Shown here in pieces: positions 24,481 through 35,706 of a DNA stretch of 64,000 nucleotides (the first letter of the stretch is position 1; each line of letters starts with the position of its first letter). Below the pieces are notes generated by a model. That model worked only from the letters and a program-made list of their open reading frames with translations, had not been told where the DNA came from and made no database searches. Source of the stretch: Cubamyces lactineus. Lineage: Eukaryota > Basidiomycota > Agaricomycetes > Polyporales > Polyporaceae. The DNA lies in NCBI GenBank assembly GCA_022376465.1, contig JACDTU010000003.1, positions 1,674,001-1,738,000 of the forward strand, written 5' to 3'. The position numbers and the translations under genes were made by a program.

Positions 24481-25470
24481 GCCGGTAAGCAGTGAGCGAT
24501 GCTGATGGTGTCGACGCAAACTGCGTTCGTCATGCCTCGTGAGCCAATTCGAGTGACCTCATCCGCATTTGGGGTAGGCGTCGAATTAGACGCCCGAAAT
24601 ATGCGGGCTTTGTGGCGCTCGCTTTTCACTCGAAAGCGCCGTGGGTGGTGCGCGTGAACGCAACTTCCGCGGCTCCGGGATGTTGACTGTGCACAACTCG
24701 CAGCAAATCCCAATCCGAAGCTCACGAGTGCGGTCACTTGAGCTCCTCGTGCAACGCCTTACCACGGACTGTCACCCTTATCATGCGCAAGCATGCTGGG
24801 ACTAAACAGGTGAGCATGCACTGTCCGCGTCGCCAAGCCACCTTGAGCTGATGGGACAACTTGTAGCATGAGTCCTGGCGGCTTGTGGTTGTTTCGGAAT
24901 GGATAACCCGCCCGTCCGACCTTCGTATGTTGGAGCCGTTTGTCACTTTTGTTGGTGCCGGAGGGCGCACTGCCGAAACCCTACGGTGCCGCCTCGCGCC
25001 GCTCGCTCGACAATTTCTGGTCCCCCGACGACGCGCACGCACGGATTTACGGAATCACTCTATTACGACCCCTGATCTATGATAGCAACGTCACCTCAGC
25101 CACACGAAGTACGCTCGCACGAATATGCTGAATAGCCAGCGTTGAACGCATTCCTCCCGCTCTCCTTCGAGGCGGCCCGCCACGATACCGCGTACCTCGC
25201 GACAGCCACTTGAATGACATGGAGCGCAGCTCTGCTTCCTCCCGCGCGAACCATTCTTCAGAAGCGAGCATACAGTGGCCGTAAAGCGGCTGCGTGCTGC
25301 CGCTCACGCTGGCTGCCTGTCCCCCGAAATGGCGCTGGTGGAGTGCTCACGCGTTGCGAAAGAGAACCCCGGTTCTGTTCTCGTGATCGCACAAGGGACG
25401 CCGACTACCGTGCTCCTCGCACAAAGAATTTTGGGTGCCGAGCGTGGACTTCCGTGGACTTCGTGGACCT

Positions 25471-25477
25471 TTATAAG
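25471..25477 (+). promoter_or_regulatory. TATA box of the sugar transporter gene
   Basis: TTATAAG lies 74 bases before the ATG at 25545. A direct repeat of (c)cgtggactt precedes it. Confidence 0.45.
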
Positions 25478-25544
25478 GGCGGGGGTTACTCACGATGAAG
25501 GTACCACTCGACCGAGTGTCCCCTTCCCTCGACCATCCACTATC

Positions 25545-27886
25545 ATGTCCCGCACGGCTTACTCGCCACGCGTTTCCGACGACGGCGTTTCGACCGCTTC
25601 TCGGAGATCGAAGACGCAGGCGGATGTCGTGGTCAATTCGACCGACTTCGATGCTAAGGTCGTTGCCTCTGCACCCCGCCTGAGCGGGCCTGCCCTCACA
25701 GCAGCCATCGCGTTCGTAGCAGGGACTGGATTCACCTTGTTCGGGTATGTGGTTGATTCATAACCTTACCGAAGTCTTCGTTCACACGCCTACGCTATCA
25801 AGGTATGATCAAGGTGTCATGTCCGCATTGCTCACGGCAAAGCAGTTCGAGAACGTATTCCCTCAAGTCGTCGTCCCTAAGGATGGCTCCGGGAACCACG
25901 CCACCCTTCAGAGTTTCGTAGTCGCTATCTATGTGAGTAGCCAGTGTCACGGATGTTCGGTCCGGCCTCCCTGACTTGTCCGGCTGTACAGGAAATTGGC
26001 TGTCTCATCGGCGCGCTCTCAAATCTCTGGGTCGGCGATTGGCTTGGTCGGCGGAAGACGATCGTTGTCGGCGGCATCATCATGGTAATCGGCGCTATCC
26101 TCCAGACGGCATCTTACAGCTACGCACAACTGGTCGTCGCTCGGATTATTACGGGCCTAGGAAACGGTTTGAACGTGAGTGAAGTGCCTATCTGTGATCA
26201 GACGTGTCTGTGCTGAAGCGAGGACTGTGCGACGCAGACATCAACAGTGCCCTCGTACCATGCGGAGTGTTCTCCGGCCGCGCGAAGAGGTAGTCTCATC
26301 ATGATTGAGGGTAGCTTGATCACTTTCGGCATCATGATATCGTAAGTCCCACCACACGCGTCTGCACTGGTGTGAAGTGTGATTGACGCATATTCTGCAG
26401 ATATGTTAGTGGCAATGCTTGTTTCGTACGAGGCGTGTTACTGACCTGAATCATCGCCACAGTGGATAGATTTCGCCTTGTGAGTCGCGAGCTGTCGACA
26501 CATGTAAAATTCTCTCCTTACCACGCACCCGCATAGCTTCTGGATCTCTGGATCATCAGCACAATGGCGTGTACCCATCGCACTACAGATCGTACTCGCT
26601 CTTATCATGATCGTGGGCATTTCATTCGTACGTCCTACACGATGACACCATCCTATTTCCTGTCCTGACTCTCCGACTACGCCGCAGCTGCCAGAGTCAC
26701 CTCGATGGCTTGCAAAGCACGGGCGCGACGCTGAGGCACTCGCCGTCATCTCTGCCCTTGATGGAAAGCCGCACACGGACGCGGCCGTACAGCAGACGTA
26801 TCACGGTATTCGCGAGGCGATTGCGGCAGAGTCGCACTACGGGAATGACTCTTCACCGCTGCGCGAGGTCTTCACCAATGGCCGGTCCCAGAATTTCCGG
26901 CGTGCGTTCTTAGGTGTCGTCGTACAATGCTTCCAGCAAATCACCGGTATCAACCTTATCACCTACTACGCGGTACGTCCATCGTGCATGACTATCTCAC
27001 CGCCTGCGGGAACGCTAATGGGATTGTGGTGCGCCATCTAGACGTTGCTGTTCGAGCGGCTCGGCATCGACGACGTGAAGGCACGCATCATCGCTGCGGC
27101 GAACGGCACTGAATACTTCCTGGCTTCACTCATTGCGATTGCGCTCATCGACCGCATCGGCCGGCGGCCGCTTATGCTGTTCGGTGCGGTCGGCCAAACC
27201 ATCACCATGGTCCTCCTTGCCGTGCTTGGCAGCGTCGACACCTCAGGCACACAACTTGCGTCCGCTGTGCTGCTGTTTGTATTTAACTCGTTCTTCGCTG
27301 TCGGTTGGTTGGGCATGACATGGCTATACGTAAGTGAACAATATGCCTATCTCGGTGTTAGGCACGCATGTTGACGCGTTTGCTAGCCCGCTGAGATTGT
27401 CGGTCTCCGGATCCGTGCACCTGCCAACGCGTTCAGCACCGCGTCCAACTGGACATTTAACTTCATGGTGGTAATGGTCACTGGTCCGTCGTTCAACAGC
27501 ATCAGCTGGAGGACTTACATCGGTATGTCTACCAGCCCCCTTCTTCCTCGTGATAGGACGACTGCTCATGCGCCCGCCTAGTTTTCGCGTCGTTGAACGC
27601 GTTCATTATACCCATCGTATACTTCTTCTTCCCTGAGACCGCCGGCCGCTCTCTAGAAGGTTTGTATCGCCCACTCATCGCTCCCTAGAGTTGTCGCTGA
27701 TTTTGGCTCTTAGATATGGACGTAGTCTTTGCCCTCGCGTACAACGAGGGTGTATCACCCGTAAAAGTATCCCTGCGAAAGGACGTACCTCCTGCAGGTT
27801 CACCCGAGGCAGACGAGATCCTCGGTATCAGCGGTCGCGATGGGTCTGTAAGAGAGGACGCGTCGCGGTCGGAGAAAGCGCCATAA
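25545..27886 (+). CDS. MFS sugar transporter
   Basis: Plasma-membrane sugar:proton symporter of the sugar-porter MFS family, about 560 residues. After a Ser-rich N-terminus, TM1 leads to LFG-YDQGVMSALL, TM2-3 carry GDWLGRRKTIVVGG, and TM4-5 carry ARIITGLGNGLN-TSTVPSYHAECSPAARRGSL. The central loop has PESPRWLAKHGRDAEAL. QQITGINLITYYA marks TM7, DRIGRRPLMLFG the second GRR motif, and PAEIVGLRIRA and FFPETAGRSLE the C-terminal motifs. About ten introns interrupt it. Between GIMIS and WIDFAF the frame needs a 4-base exon at 26401-26404 followed by a 17-base exon at 26463-26479. Substrate specificity cannot be read from the sequence. Confidence 0.9.
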
Positions 27887-28230
27887 TGGCCTCTTGTGAC
27901 GAGTGCTGGATGATTTGTGGCGGTATAGACCTGGAGTCCCGCATGTAAAAGTAGAACTTAAGATGTACTACCTCACGCTCTGACGAAGATTTCGCATCCT
28001 CATACAGTACTTTTAACGCGTGTGCTTCACATTGCAACAGCCTGAGGCTTGGCTTGGGCGCGCCACAGACGCGTTGTCGGCACTTGAAAGGAAGGCGCGT
28101 GGGAAAACGAACGCGACGCGCGTATACGGGCGTCTGTCGCGTAGATAACCGATATCAGCGGACGCCCGTGTTCAACTCGAGCGCGTTCCTGCTTCATTCC
28201 TCTCTCCATCCTCACGCACTCTGGCCCACC
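27887..28230. other. Intergenic, promoter of CDT1
   Basis: It separates the transporter stop from the CDT1 start. It contains the CG-rich ACGCG sites listed separately. Confidence 0.45.
28111..28123 (+). promoter_or_regulatory. Candidate MBF/MCB-type sites upstream of CDT1
   Basis: The run acgcgacgcgcgt, about 110 bases before the ATG, holds two overlapping ACGCG/CGCGT cores of the Mlu1 cell-cycle box type. The match is short and the element has not been shown to work in this organism. Confidence 0.35.
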
Positions 28231-30266
28231 ATGTCAGACCTCTATTCCGCTCTCCGCGTCTCCCCCCGGAAGAAGCGCACTCTACCTGGGTCTGACGACG
28301 AGGATACACTCACTCCGAAGCGTCTGAGGCGTAACAGCACTGTGTCAGTACCAGCTCACAGCTGTCTTGCTGTGCGATGTTCACTTACGTTCAGCCACTA
28401 CAGCCCTCCCACACCCTCGACAGTCACTCGTCGCAAAACAAACAAGGACATCGATCCTAGCAGCCTACCTGACCACATTGCTCGTCTCCATAACATCCAG
28501 ACCGCTCTCCAGCATGCTCTGTCGCACGCACTCGCGACGTGCGCCGTAGCACCTTCCGAAGATACTGGTGTCGTTCGGAACGTCCTCAATCATATGTCCC
28601 TCGGCGCATACAGCGGCCTCACGACAAAGATTGACGTCGATGACCTGAAGAGGTTGTGCTGGCTATGGGAGTGGGATGGCAAGGCCGTTCCGTCCCCGGC
28701 GCGAGCTAGTAACAAGAAGGGCAAGAAGAAGGCTCGCGATGTAGAGGAAGAGGACGAGGAAGACAACCCTTTCCTCGACGATGCCAAACCTGCTCCATCG
28801 CCGCCGTCCAAGGACTGGCAGCGGGGTGCCATGGGCTTCGTCATCAGCCAGACTACTCACCATGCCAAGTCAGCGGGGGCAAGGATCCCTGCGTACGGCA
28901 TCGGAATCGAGGTCGAGATGGATATCGACAAGGATATGAAGGGTGGCATGGCCGCAGTAGCTCGCTGGACGACCGGTAGCGAGGCAAGACGGAAGGAGGT
29001 CCTCCACAAGCTGCACCAGTGGGCTAAGGTATGTGTTACTGGTTGACAACTTCGACATCATACTCACCTCTTCCTCAGCTTCATGCGGACGATAAAGTTG
29101 TACCCCAGCTACCCATGGCCGACCTACCTCCTCTTCCCTCGTCAGCTGCCAAGCCTTCTAACTTGACGCGCCTGCTTGCGTCTTCTTCACCCAAGTCTCC
29201 TGCTGCTGCTTCTATCCTCGCTGCGCCCGAGTGCCCCGGATCTCCTTCGAGATCCTCCAAAGCCGAGCTTCTTCGGTCTCCTACCAAGAAAGTCCGCGAG
29301 TTTGCCGTACCGTTCCCAGTCACACCTTCCGCCAACCGGATTGGCACACCTACTACCAACCGTATCCTGAAGACGCCATCGACCAACCGCATCCTTGGCA
29401 CCCCGTCTTCAAGCCGTACTCAGGGCACGCCGGCTACGAGCCGCGTGCTCGGAACGCCGTCTGCGAATCGTTTGCTCTTCCCCCAGACGCCTTCCTCTAG
29501 GCACTCCCGCAGCGACGCGGACCTCCGCACTCCTACGAGCGCACGCACCCCTTCTCTTGCTGGGAGCGAGACTCCCACTTCCTCCGATACCTCTGTGCCA
29601 TCAACCCCCGTGCATCAGCGCGGTCCGGATGCCACGACCGTGCCTCAGACTCCGACGAGCTCACGCAGGCAGGCGCTGTACGACCGCATCCGCGCGCGGT
29701 CCGTCCAAAATACCCCTACGAAGGCCAACCCGACCGGCGCGCCGATGTCCAAGGACTTGTTGCTAAAGCTCAGTCAGGAAGAGATGCGCAGGCGCTGCCT
29801 GCTCGGTCGCCTCGGCGGCGTCGCAGAAAGCGTGTGGATGCTCTTCTCCAAGGGCGCAGGTGGGGCAGCCGGTAGCGCGCCCACCGTGCGCAAGCGCCGC
29901 GCCATGCCTGCCTCCGAGGTCGCGGCGGCGATCATCAAGTCTTCGCCCGTCCCCATCTCCACCGCGGAGGCCCACGAGTCGATCAACATGCTCACCTCGC
30001 TCTGCCCCTTCTTCCTCCGCCGGATGGACGTCTCCGACGAGGAGTGGCTCGAGATGCCTGCCCAGACGGGCGGCGACGCGGACGCAGGCACCGGCGCGGT
30101 CGAACCTGGGGCTGTCCCGAGCAGCCCTGGGAAGTTGAAGCTGGCGGCGAAGGACGAGAGCGCGACGGAGGTGCTCACGCGCAGTCCCAGGCGGGTGCGA
30201 CGTGAAGGCGGGGGGCTGCGGGAGGTGCGGGAGCGGATCCGCAAGGAGCTGGAGCAGCTCGATTGA
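28231..30266 (+). CDS. CDT1: DNA replication licensing factor Cdt1
   Basis: Loads the MCM2-7 helicase at origins in G1, together with ORC and Cdc6. Exon 1 gives [20 protein letters not shown] with a basic cluster (PKRLRR). After the first intron, [28 protein letters not shown] and [22 protein letters not shown] form the central winged-helix domain of the family. A second intron lies at about 29029-29079. A Ser/Thr/Pro-rich linker at 29280-29720 carries repeated [13 protein letters not shown] units. The C-terminal winged helix runs from [32 protein letters not shown] to [29 protein letters not shown]. The end is a charged helix. Length is about 640 residues. The gene is divergent from nothing on its left and convergent with the oxidoreductase on its right. 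Confidence 0.85.
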
Positions 30267-30370
30267 GCGCTCGTTCCGAATGCTTCATTTTTTCTTCCCT
30301 TTGCTTTATTTCTTTGTGGACTGTCATGAACAATGCTCGCTATAGCTAGTGCGCCGGATACGACTCCTTT

Positions 30371-30391
30371 GACGACGACGACGACGACGAT
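30371..30391 (+). repeat. (GAC)n microsatellite in the CDT1 3' region
   Basis: About seven GAC units downstream of the CDT1 stop, outside coding sequence. Confidence 0.8.
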
Positions 30392-30555
30392 TGAATTATG
30401 TATATATAATCTCTAGCTGTGCACCCATCTAGTCTTGTAGGATTTCGGCAGAATCACAATCGTTACTTTGTACCCCGTATGCACACGAAACATGGCCGAG
30501 AAAATCCCTCAACACCGAAGTCAGTAAGTAGTACAAGCACAAGGATCCGTTGATT

Positions 30556-32254
30556 TCATGAAGCCGGCGCAAACTTCTCCCTCGCCTCCTTCTCAAACGC
30601 CACGCAATCCACGACCACCCCGTCACGTCTGCTCTTCTCAGCGGCGAAGACGGTGAGGTGGCTCCTGAGCACCTCTGTGACGTCCGTGCCGAGTACTTCC
30701 TGCTTGCCCGTGCGCACCGCCTCGACGAACGCGCTGATAAGGCCCAGGTCGCCACCGCCGTGGCCGCCGCCCTCGTTCTTGGGGACATGCTGCGTGCTCT
30801 TGCCCGTCCGGTAGTCCGTCACGGTGAACGTGTCCATGTCGCCGACGATCTCGCCGTACGCAAAGTGCAGGCGCGTCTGCCGCTCGCAGATGAGCTTCGT
30901 GTGCGCGACCATCGTGAACGACACCGTCGCCCCGTTCGAAAACTCTAGGTTCACGACCTGCCCGTGCGATGCGCATCGAGCGGGAGGAGAAGAAGAGGAA
31001 GCCTTCTGTGAGCTGCGAGGGCGTGAAGAGCAGGCGTCCTGCGCGAGAAGCACCGCACCTGGTTGTCACAGACGTCGTTATCGCACTCGTAGACGCACCG
31101 TCCGTAGGGCCCGGTCTTGAGTGCCTCAGTGACGTTCTCGATGTCTGGGAGGCCGTCCACGAGGACGTTGGCCGGCCAGCCGGTCTGGCCTTGCGTCACA
31201 GGGTCGAGGTAGACTGGATGCAATGCGCGGCGCGACGTTAGGTTTAATAATGTACAGGAGGGAATGGGGGCCGGTCCGCATACCCTTCTTCGCGCTGTAG
31301 GGACAGTCGCGTTCGTATACGCAGTCGAGGCAGCGTTTGGCCTCCCCTGCCTCGACGGGCTTGCTTGCCTTGCGGAAGTGCTGCAGCGAGCCGAACGAGG
31401 ACACTCGGGTCGGACCTCCGGGGTATAAGTAATGACATATGATGTCGATGTCACTAGCCATTCAGGTATGAGCGTCGCGAGATCGGTGCAGGAAAGACAG
31501 GAGATGCGTACTGGCAGCTCTTGGTCATCAGCGAGAAGGAACTCTCGGATTCGCGGGCCCAGTTCCCTCGGACATAAGAGTGCGCGAAGTGCCAATGTCC
31601 GACCGGCTCTATGTGCACCACATTGATGAGCGAGCCCAGTTTCCCAGAACGGATGACCTCCGTCATAGCCTTGTTGTATGGCGAATAGCGCAGGACTGAT
31701 CGAGCGAGGCACATTAGCACCATGCGGCGGGGCTGCGTGCGACGCATGCCTGGAGACCTACCGTGGCCCATTCCGAAGATGATACCCGCTTTCTTGACCG
31801 CGGCTTCCATTTGGACGCACGCTTCGACCGTAGTAGCCATGGGCTTCTCGCACAATATGTGGTAGCCCTGCGCAGCGAACGCGAGGGCGACTTCCATATG
31901 CAGTTGGTCTTGGACGGCGATGACCACAGCATCCGCCAGGCGTTTGCCAATGGTCTGGAGCGTGTCCGCGGACGCCTTGAGGAGATCCTCGTAGGTTTCG
32001 AACACGAGGGTCTTGTCTATGGAATACGTCTCTGACATGATCTTACGGGTCTTGGGGCGTGGCTCGGCGATGGCCACCACCTTGCACAGTGTTGGTTCCT
32101 GCAGTGCGTACGCAGCATAACCCTATTGTCGCAATATCTGAGCGGCCGTTCGAAGCAAGCTATGGGAGGCAGGACGCACCCGACCGCGTTGGCCGCAGCC
32201 AACGATAGCGAGGGTGACGGGCTCGGTAGCAAACCTGGCGAAGTCGTGGGGCAT
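30556..32254 (-). CDS. Gfo/Idh/MocA-family NAD(P)-dependent oxidoreductase
   Basis: Soluble dehydrogenase acting on a sugar or related polyol, about 460 residues. The N-terminal Rossmann fold reads PVTLAIVGCGQRG (GxGxxG type), joined to YAAYALQEPTLCKVVAIAEPR. ADAVVIAVQDQLH and YHILCEKPMATT give the family EKP motif with the catalytic Lys. The second half includes GSLINVVHIEPVGHWHFAHSYVRGNW and a Cys pair segment (KRCLDCVYERDCPYSAKK) resembling uncharacterised fungal members. The C-terminal sheet includes VSFTMVAHTKLICERQTRLHFAYGEIVGDMDTF. The end is VLRSHLTVFAAEKSRRDGVVVDC. The start at 32254 (MPHDFARF) was chosen because it directly precedes the Rossmann strand; an in-frame ATG at 32332 is possible. 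Substrate unknown. Confidence 0.8.
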
Positions 32255-32842
32255 GGCGTTGGAATTGGGAGGAGATCCGGGGAGCCTCAATGAGCGGCGC
32301 CATGCGCTTTTAGCAGCTTTCGTGAGAGGCATTGCGGACCGCGGACGGACTATCGGATACGAAACCGCGCTGGAGTGTTAGCTTCGTGCCCCAGATGCGA
32401 GGGGCAGGCACTCGTGGCCGCAGTGGCTGGCCTGTGGCAGCTGACGCACGCAGCGCGAAGGGGACTTGGAGGAGAGTTGGCCGTGTGGGTATCAGGACGG
32501 AGAGGCGGGAAGGGAGTGCCTGATCGCCTGCGTCGTCCAACAGCGCGAGGGCGATTGGATATCATTGTCAAGTGACGGTCCAGGTTTGGCTTTGCGTGCC
32601 GGGGAGCACATGCATCTCCCAGTTATCACCATTGCTGTGGCGGCTCGCCGGGGATTATATACCACAGACTCAGACTCACGGTGAACCTTTCAGAGGATCC
32701 AGCCAGAGATAGGCTCTGGGCGCAATACGAAGCGTTGATTGCAGCCTGCAACGCGAACGCGTCTGTTGCGGTTGAGTCGCGCGAGTGGGTGATCGCGGTG
32801 AGGACGAAAGGAGCAAGAGGCGGCGGCGGTGGCGCGGCGCGC
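32255..32842. other. Divergent promoter region
   Basis: It lies between the oxidoreductase and the probable mitochondrial protein. A TATATA-type box for the plus-strand gene is at 32654-32660. No further gene seen. Confidence 0.45.
32654..32660 (+). promoter_or_regulatory. TATA box of the 32843 gene
   Basis: The sequence gattatatacc lies about 185 bases before the chosen ATG at 32843, a rather long leader. Confidence 0.3.
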
Positions 32843-34385
32843 ATGCCTCGTCTCATACCACGACTCCTTCGCGCTCTCGACCATGCTCGCAGCCGCGTTC
32901 CCCGTTCCACTCGCAGGCCCTCTCCTCCACTTCTGAGGCCGCCCAACCCACGCACCTTCACGCGTCCGGAAGATGTCGACATATCTCCTCGTGGTCGCAC
33001 AAAGTCTATATTGCTAGACCGCGACGCCCTTCGTCTCATATACAGGCACTCGCGGTACCAGCGATCCAAGAGTGTCGCTCCCCAGGTTCACGTTTCCAAG
33101 GCAAGATGGAAAGCGAAACAAATGAGAGGTCGTGCACCCTTGGGCGTCCTTCCTAGGGAGATGACAGAAGAGGAGAGGTCGTTCTACGCGAATCCGTATC
33201 GTAAGTACACCCTGTAGCCTGTGCGCGGAAATGCGTGTGCCGAGATTCTCCAGTACGTATGCTAGGCAGTCCGCTGCGACAATGCTTCCACACGGGATGG
33301 CTGTTGCCACGAGGTCAGTTCTGCTAGCACACCCATGCATCTAATAACGACCTGACGTACAGGCAGACATGTTGATTCGGATGACACCCATGATTCACTC
33401 TGACCCGACTTCCACGAGACCAAAATGTGCTTTTCTGCCTAGCGGACTGGAACATCCTGCATATACACGTTTCGAAGGTGGACGCAGCAGCTACCTGCTC
33501 TGCTACAAACCGGTACTCGACCTCGTTAGAGAAACAGGTAAGCCCTCAAGGGTAAATCTCGCGCTATGATGAATGCCATGTCCTCATCTTTCTCTAGGGA
33601 CATACAAGCGTTTCAGCCCAGGGAACACGCAGCTTATAACTATGCACCCCTTGGTCACGCAGCAAATAGGCCACCTCCTTCGCGTACGGGTCTTGCAAGA
33701 ACTGCAGCTCCTCGCGAGGCTCCTCCTTCGGAGACGACGATCGGCGAAGCCGGACGAGCCACCTCTGCTCAGACGGCTCTCGCGTGCGGAATGGAACGAA
33801 ATCAAGGCGACGGGCGTGATACCCCACAAGGGCGCTGTAGCGGTCCTCGTAGTCCCTCCCCCGAACAGGGACCCGGTGACCAAATCGCGGCCGACACCAT
33901 CCGCGAGCCCGAGCCCGACTCCTGACGCATTGGCATCGAAAGAGCTTCCAAGTACCCTGCCTCTATCTGTACTGCATCCCACCGCTGAGGAGGAGCGACC
34001 GCCGAGCGAGGGCGAGCTTCCGGACGCCGTCCCTCCCTCGCGCGTGCCGCTGTACAACGGTGCAACCCTCTTTCCCTCGCCGACCCAAAGAGCTGCCTTG
34101 CACGCTGCACTCGGTCAGGTCCTAAGAGCGGAGGCCACGATACGGCTTATGACGCGATCTCGGCCGGTCCTATCCCCGCAAGAATCGGCGGAAGGGGGAC
34201 CCGTACGAGCGAAGGGCGATCAGAAGGCTAGCCATGCTATCCTTGTCTGCTCGGATGAGAAAACGCTGCTCAGAGGTGATACGGCGCCCCTCGCCGTCGC
34301 GTTGTGGAGGATCCGGATGTGGGAAGGAGGTCTGGATGACAGCGTGCTGGCTGAATGGATGGCGGGGCTTCCTCTCACAGCGTAG
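32843..34385 (+). CDS. Conserved fungal protein, probably mitochondrial, function unknown
   Basis: About 420 residues. The ATG at 32843 opens MPRLIPRLLRALDHARSRV, rich in Arg and Leu with no acid until position 13, a good mitochondrial presequence. The body has REMTEEERSFYANPY, joined over an intron to LRMLGSPLRQCFHTGWLLPR, then (acceptor at 33366) DMLIRMTPM. HPAYTRFEGGRSSYLLCYKPVLDLVRE and, after another intron, GTYKRFSPG and QIGHLLRVRVLQELQLLARLL follow. These blocks look conserved rather than random, but I do not recognise a named domain. The rest is Pro-rich and low in complexity, with a final helix (LAVALWRIRMWEGGLDDSVLAEWMAGL). The reading frame also runs open upstream of 32843 without an ATG. 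A role in mitochondrial gene expression is a guess from targeting only. Confidence 0.6.
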
Positions 34386-34528
34386 AACATTCATCTAGCG
34401 TACCACTTAGCCTAATATCCCTCTATCGCTAATCACACCTCAAGGGACCTGGGATGCACGTCCTAGCATTACAGTACCAAAACCGCTCAAGAGTAAACGT
34501 CCAATCATACATTCCACAGACGCATGCT

Positions 34529-35482
34529 CTATGCATCTACAGCCATGGCCACAGCCGCCGCGAGTTCCGCCTCCTTTGAATCGGTGCCGAGCACCTCCTT
34601 CCCTTGCCAGAATTTGGGAAGCTGGTCGCCGGGGACGAACAACCGCTCGACCTTGTCCTCCGTGATTACACACATGCGGATAACACCACCCGATGAGCCG
34701 TCTCGCGACATCGCCAGCGCCAGAGCTTCGTGCGCAAGCGGACGTCAGGATAGAACGAAATATTGTGAAGGAACATGACGTACTGTTCTTGACGAACTCG
34801 ACCGTCTCATCGCGATTCCAGCCCTCCTTGTACGTTGCGTCGCAATAACCGTAGACATAGGTCGAACCCGACCCGCCGATCGCCCAAGGCTGCCGGAAGA
34901 GACCACCGCCCAGAGGGATGTTGTACACGCTCGGACCAGTCTCCTTGTCCCAGCCCGCGACGATGATACCTGCAGAGAGGGCATCCTTGTTGTCGTAGCA
35001 AAGCTTCTGGAACATGGTCGCGGCCGTGTGTACGGATGGTGGTGCGCCGCTCGTTTGTCTGTCCATTGAGGGCCTTATGAGCATGGTCTGGGTAAATAGA
35101 GGATATGCGAAATGCACGCACGTGTGGAGTTGAAGGTAGTAGTGTACAATGTCCGCGATGGCTTGAGTGTCTGCGGCGGATCCTGACCGGCAGCAGTAAA
35201 TGCGGTCATGGACATGGGTCAACTTGTCCGTAACACGATTCGCCTAGACAGCCTATGAGCCTATACAGTCGCGCATTCGTGGTTACATAGACACGTACGA
35301 TGTAGCTGCCGGTGGTTGTCCGACTGTCTGCGCCTACAACGACGCCGTCCTTAAACTGAACCGCCATGATCGAGGTCTATCCCGTATAGATCAATACCAG
35401 GCCCGATTGCAAGGCGAACTTTCAGACGTACACCGAGGTTGACCTCGCCAGACTTCAGGCGTGCAATGTCAATCCTATCCAT
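34529..35482 (-). CDS. PRE3: 20S proteasome subunit beta 1 (caspase-like)
   Basis: Catalytic beta1 subunit of the 20S core, which cleaves after acidic residues. The short propeptide ([17 protein letters not shown]) ends in the Gly before the nucleophile; an intron at about 35369-35421 falls exactly there, and the mature part starts TSIMAVQF. The mature enzyme has Thr1, Asp17 in [16 protein letters not shown] and Lys33 in [45 protein letters not shown] and [15 protein letters not shown] are the usual later blocks. Length of about 230 residues is normal. It is divergent from RPN12 with a 224-base shared promoter. Confidence 0.95.
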
Positions 35483-35706
35483 GTCGTGAGCGGCGGTAGC
35501 AGTTGAGTTGTGGGCGAGAGATGGGGGGACGGAGATGGGGGAAAGACGAGAGAAGGATGTACGGACGAGACGGTGGCTGAAAGAGGTGACGCGTCGACGC
35601 GCGTCGTGGGCGCCTCACTGCACATCTCCGCTTCCCCTGCACCTCCCACCTTGTACCACTACTTCCCTCCCTACCTCACTATCTAGGACTTCAAAGGAGT
35701 CTCGAA
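35483..35706. promoter_or_regulatory. Bidirectional promoter of PRE3 and RPN12
   Basis: Only 224 bases separate the two start codons. At about 35587-35605 it contains gacgcgtcgacgcgcgtcg, two ACGCG/CGCGT cores around a SalI-like palindrome (gtcgac). No TATA box is visible on either strand. Shared control of the two genes is inferred from the layout. Confidence 0.5.

Larger units (their letters stand above)
22599..25544. other. Gene-poor 2.9-kb stretch
   Basis: No continuous gene model could be made on either strand. The only protein-like pieces are hydrophobic segments on the minus strand between about 23800 and 24740, listed separately. The right end is the promoter of the sugar transporter. 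Confidence 0.4.

Noticed and set aside
25545..32254. Sugar transporter, CDT1 and oxidoreductase as a catabolic cluster
   Set aside because: A replication gene sits between the transporter and the oxidoreductase, and there is no pathway regulator or other enzyme. The neighbourhood looks accidental.
32254..32332. Start of the oxidoreductase at 32332
   Set aside because: It would add a basic, Ser/Pro-rich stretch of 26 residues ahead of the Rossmann fold. A targeting role is possible but not supported, so the inner ATG was kept.
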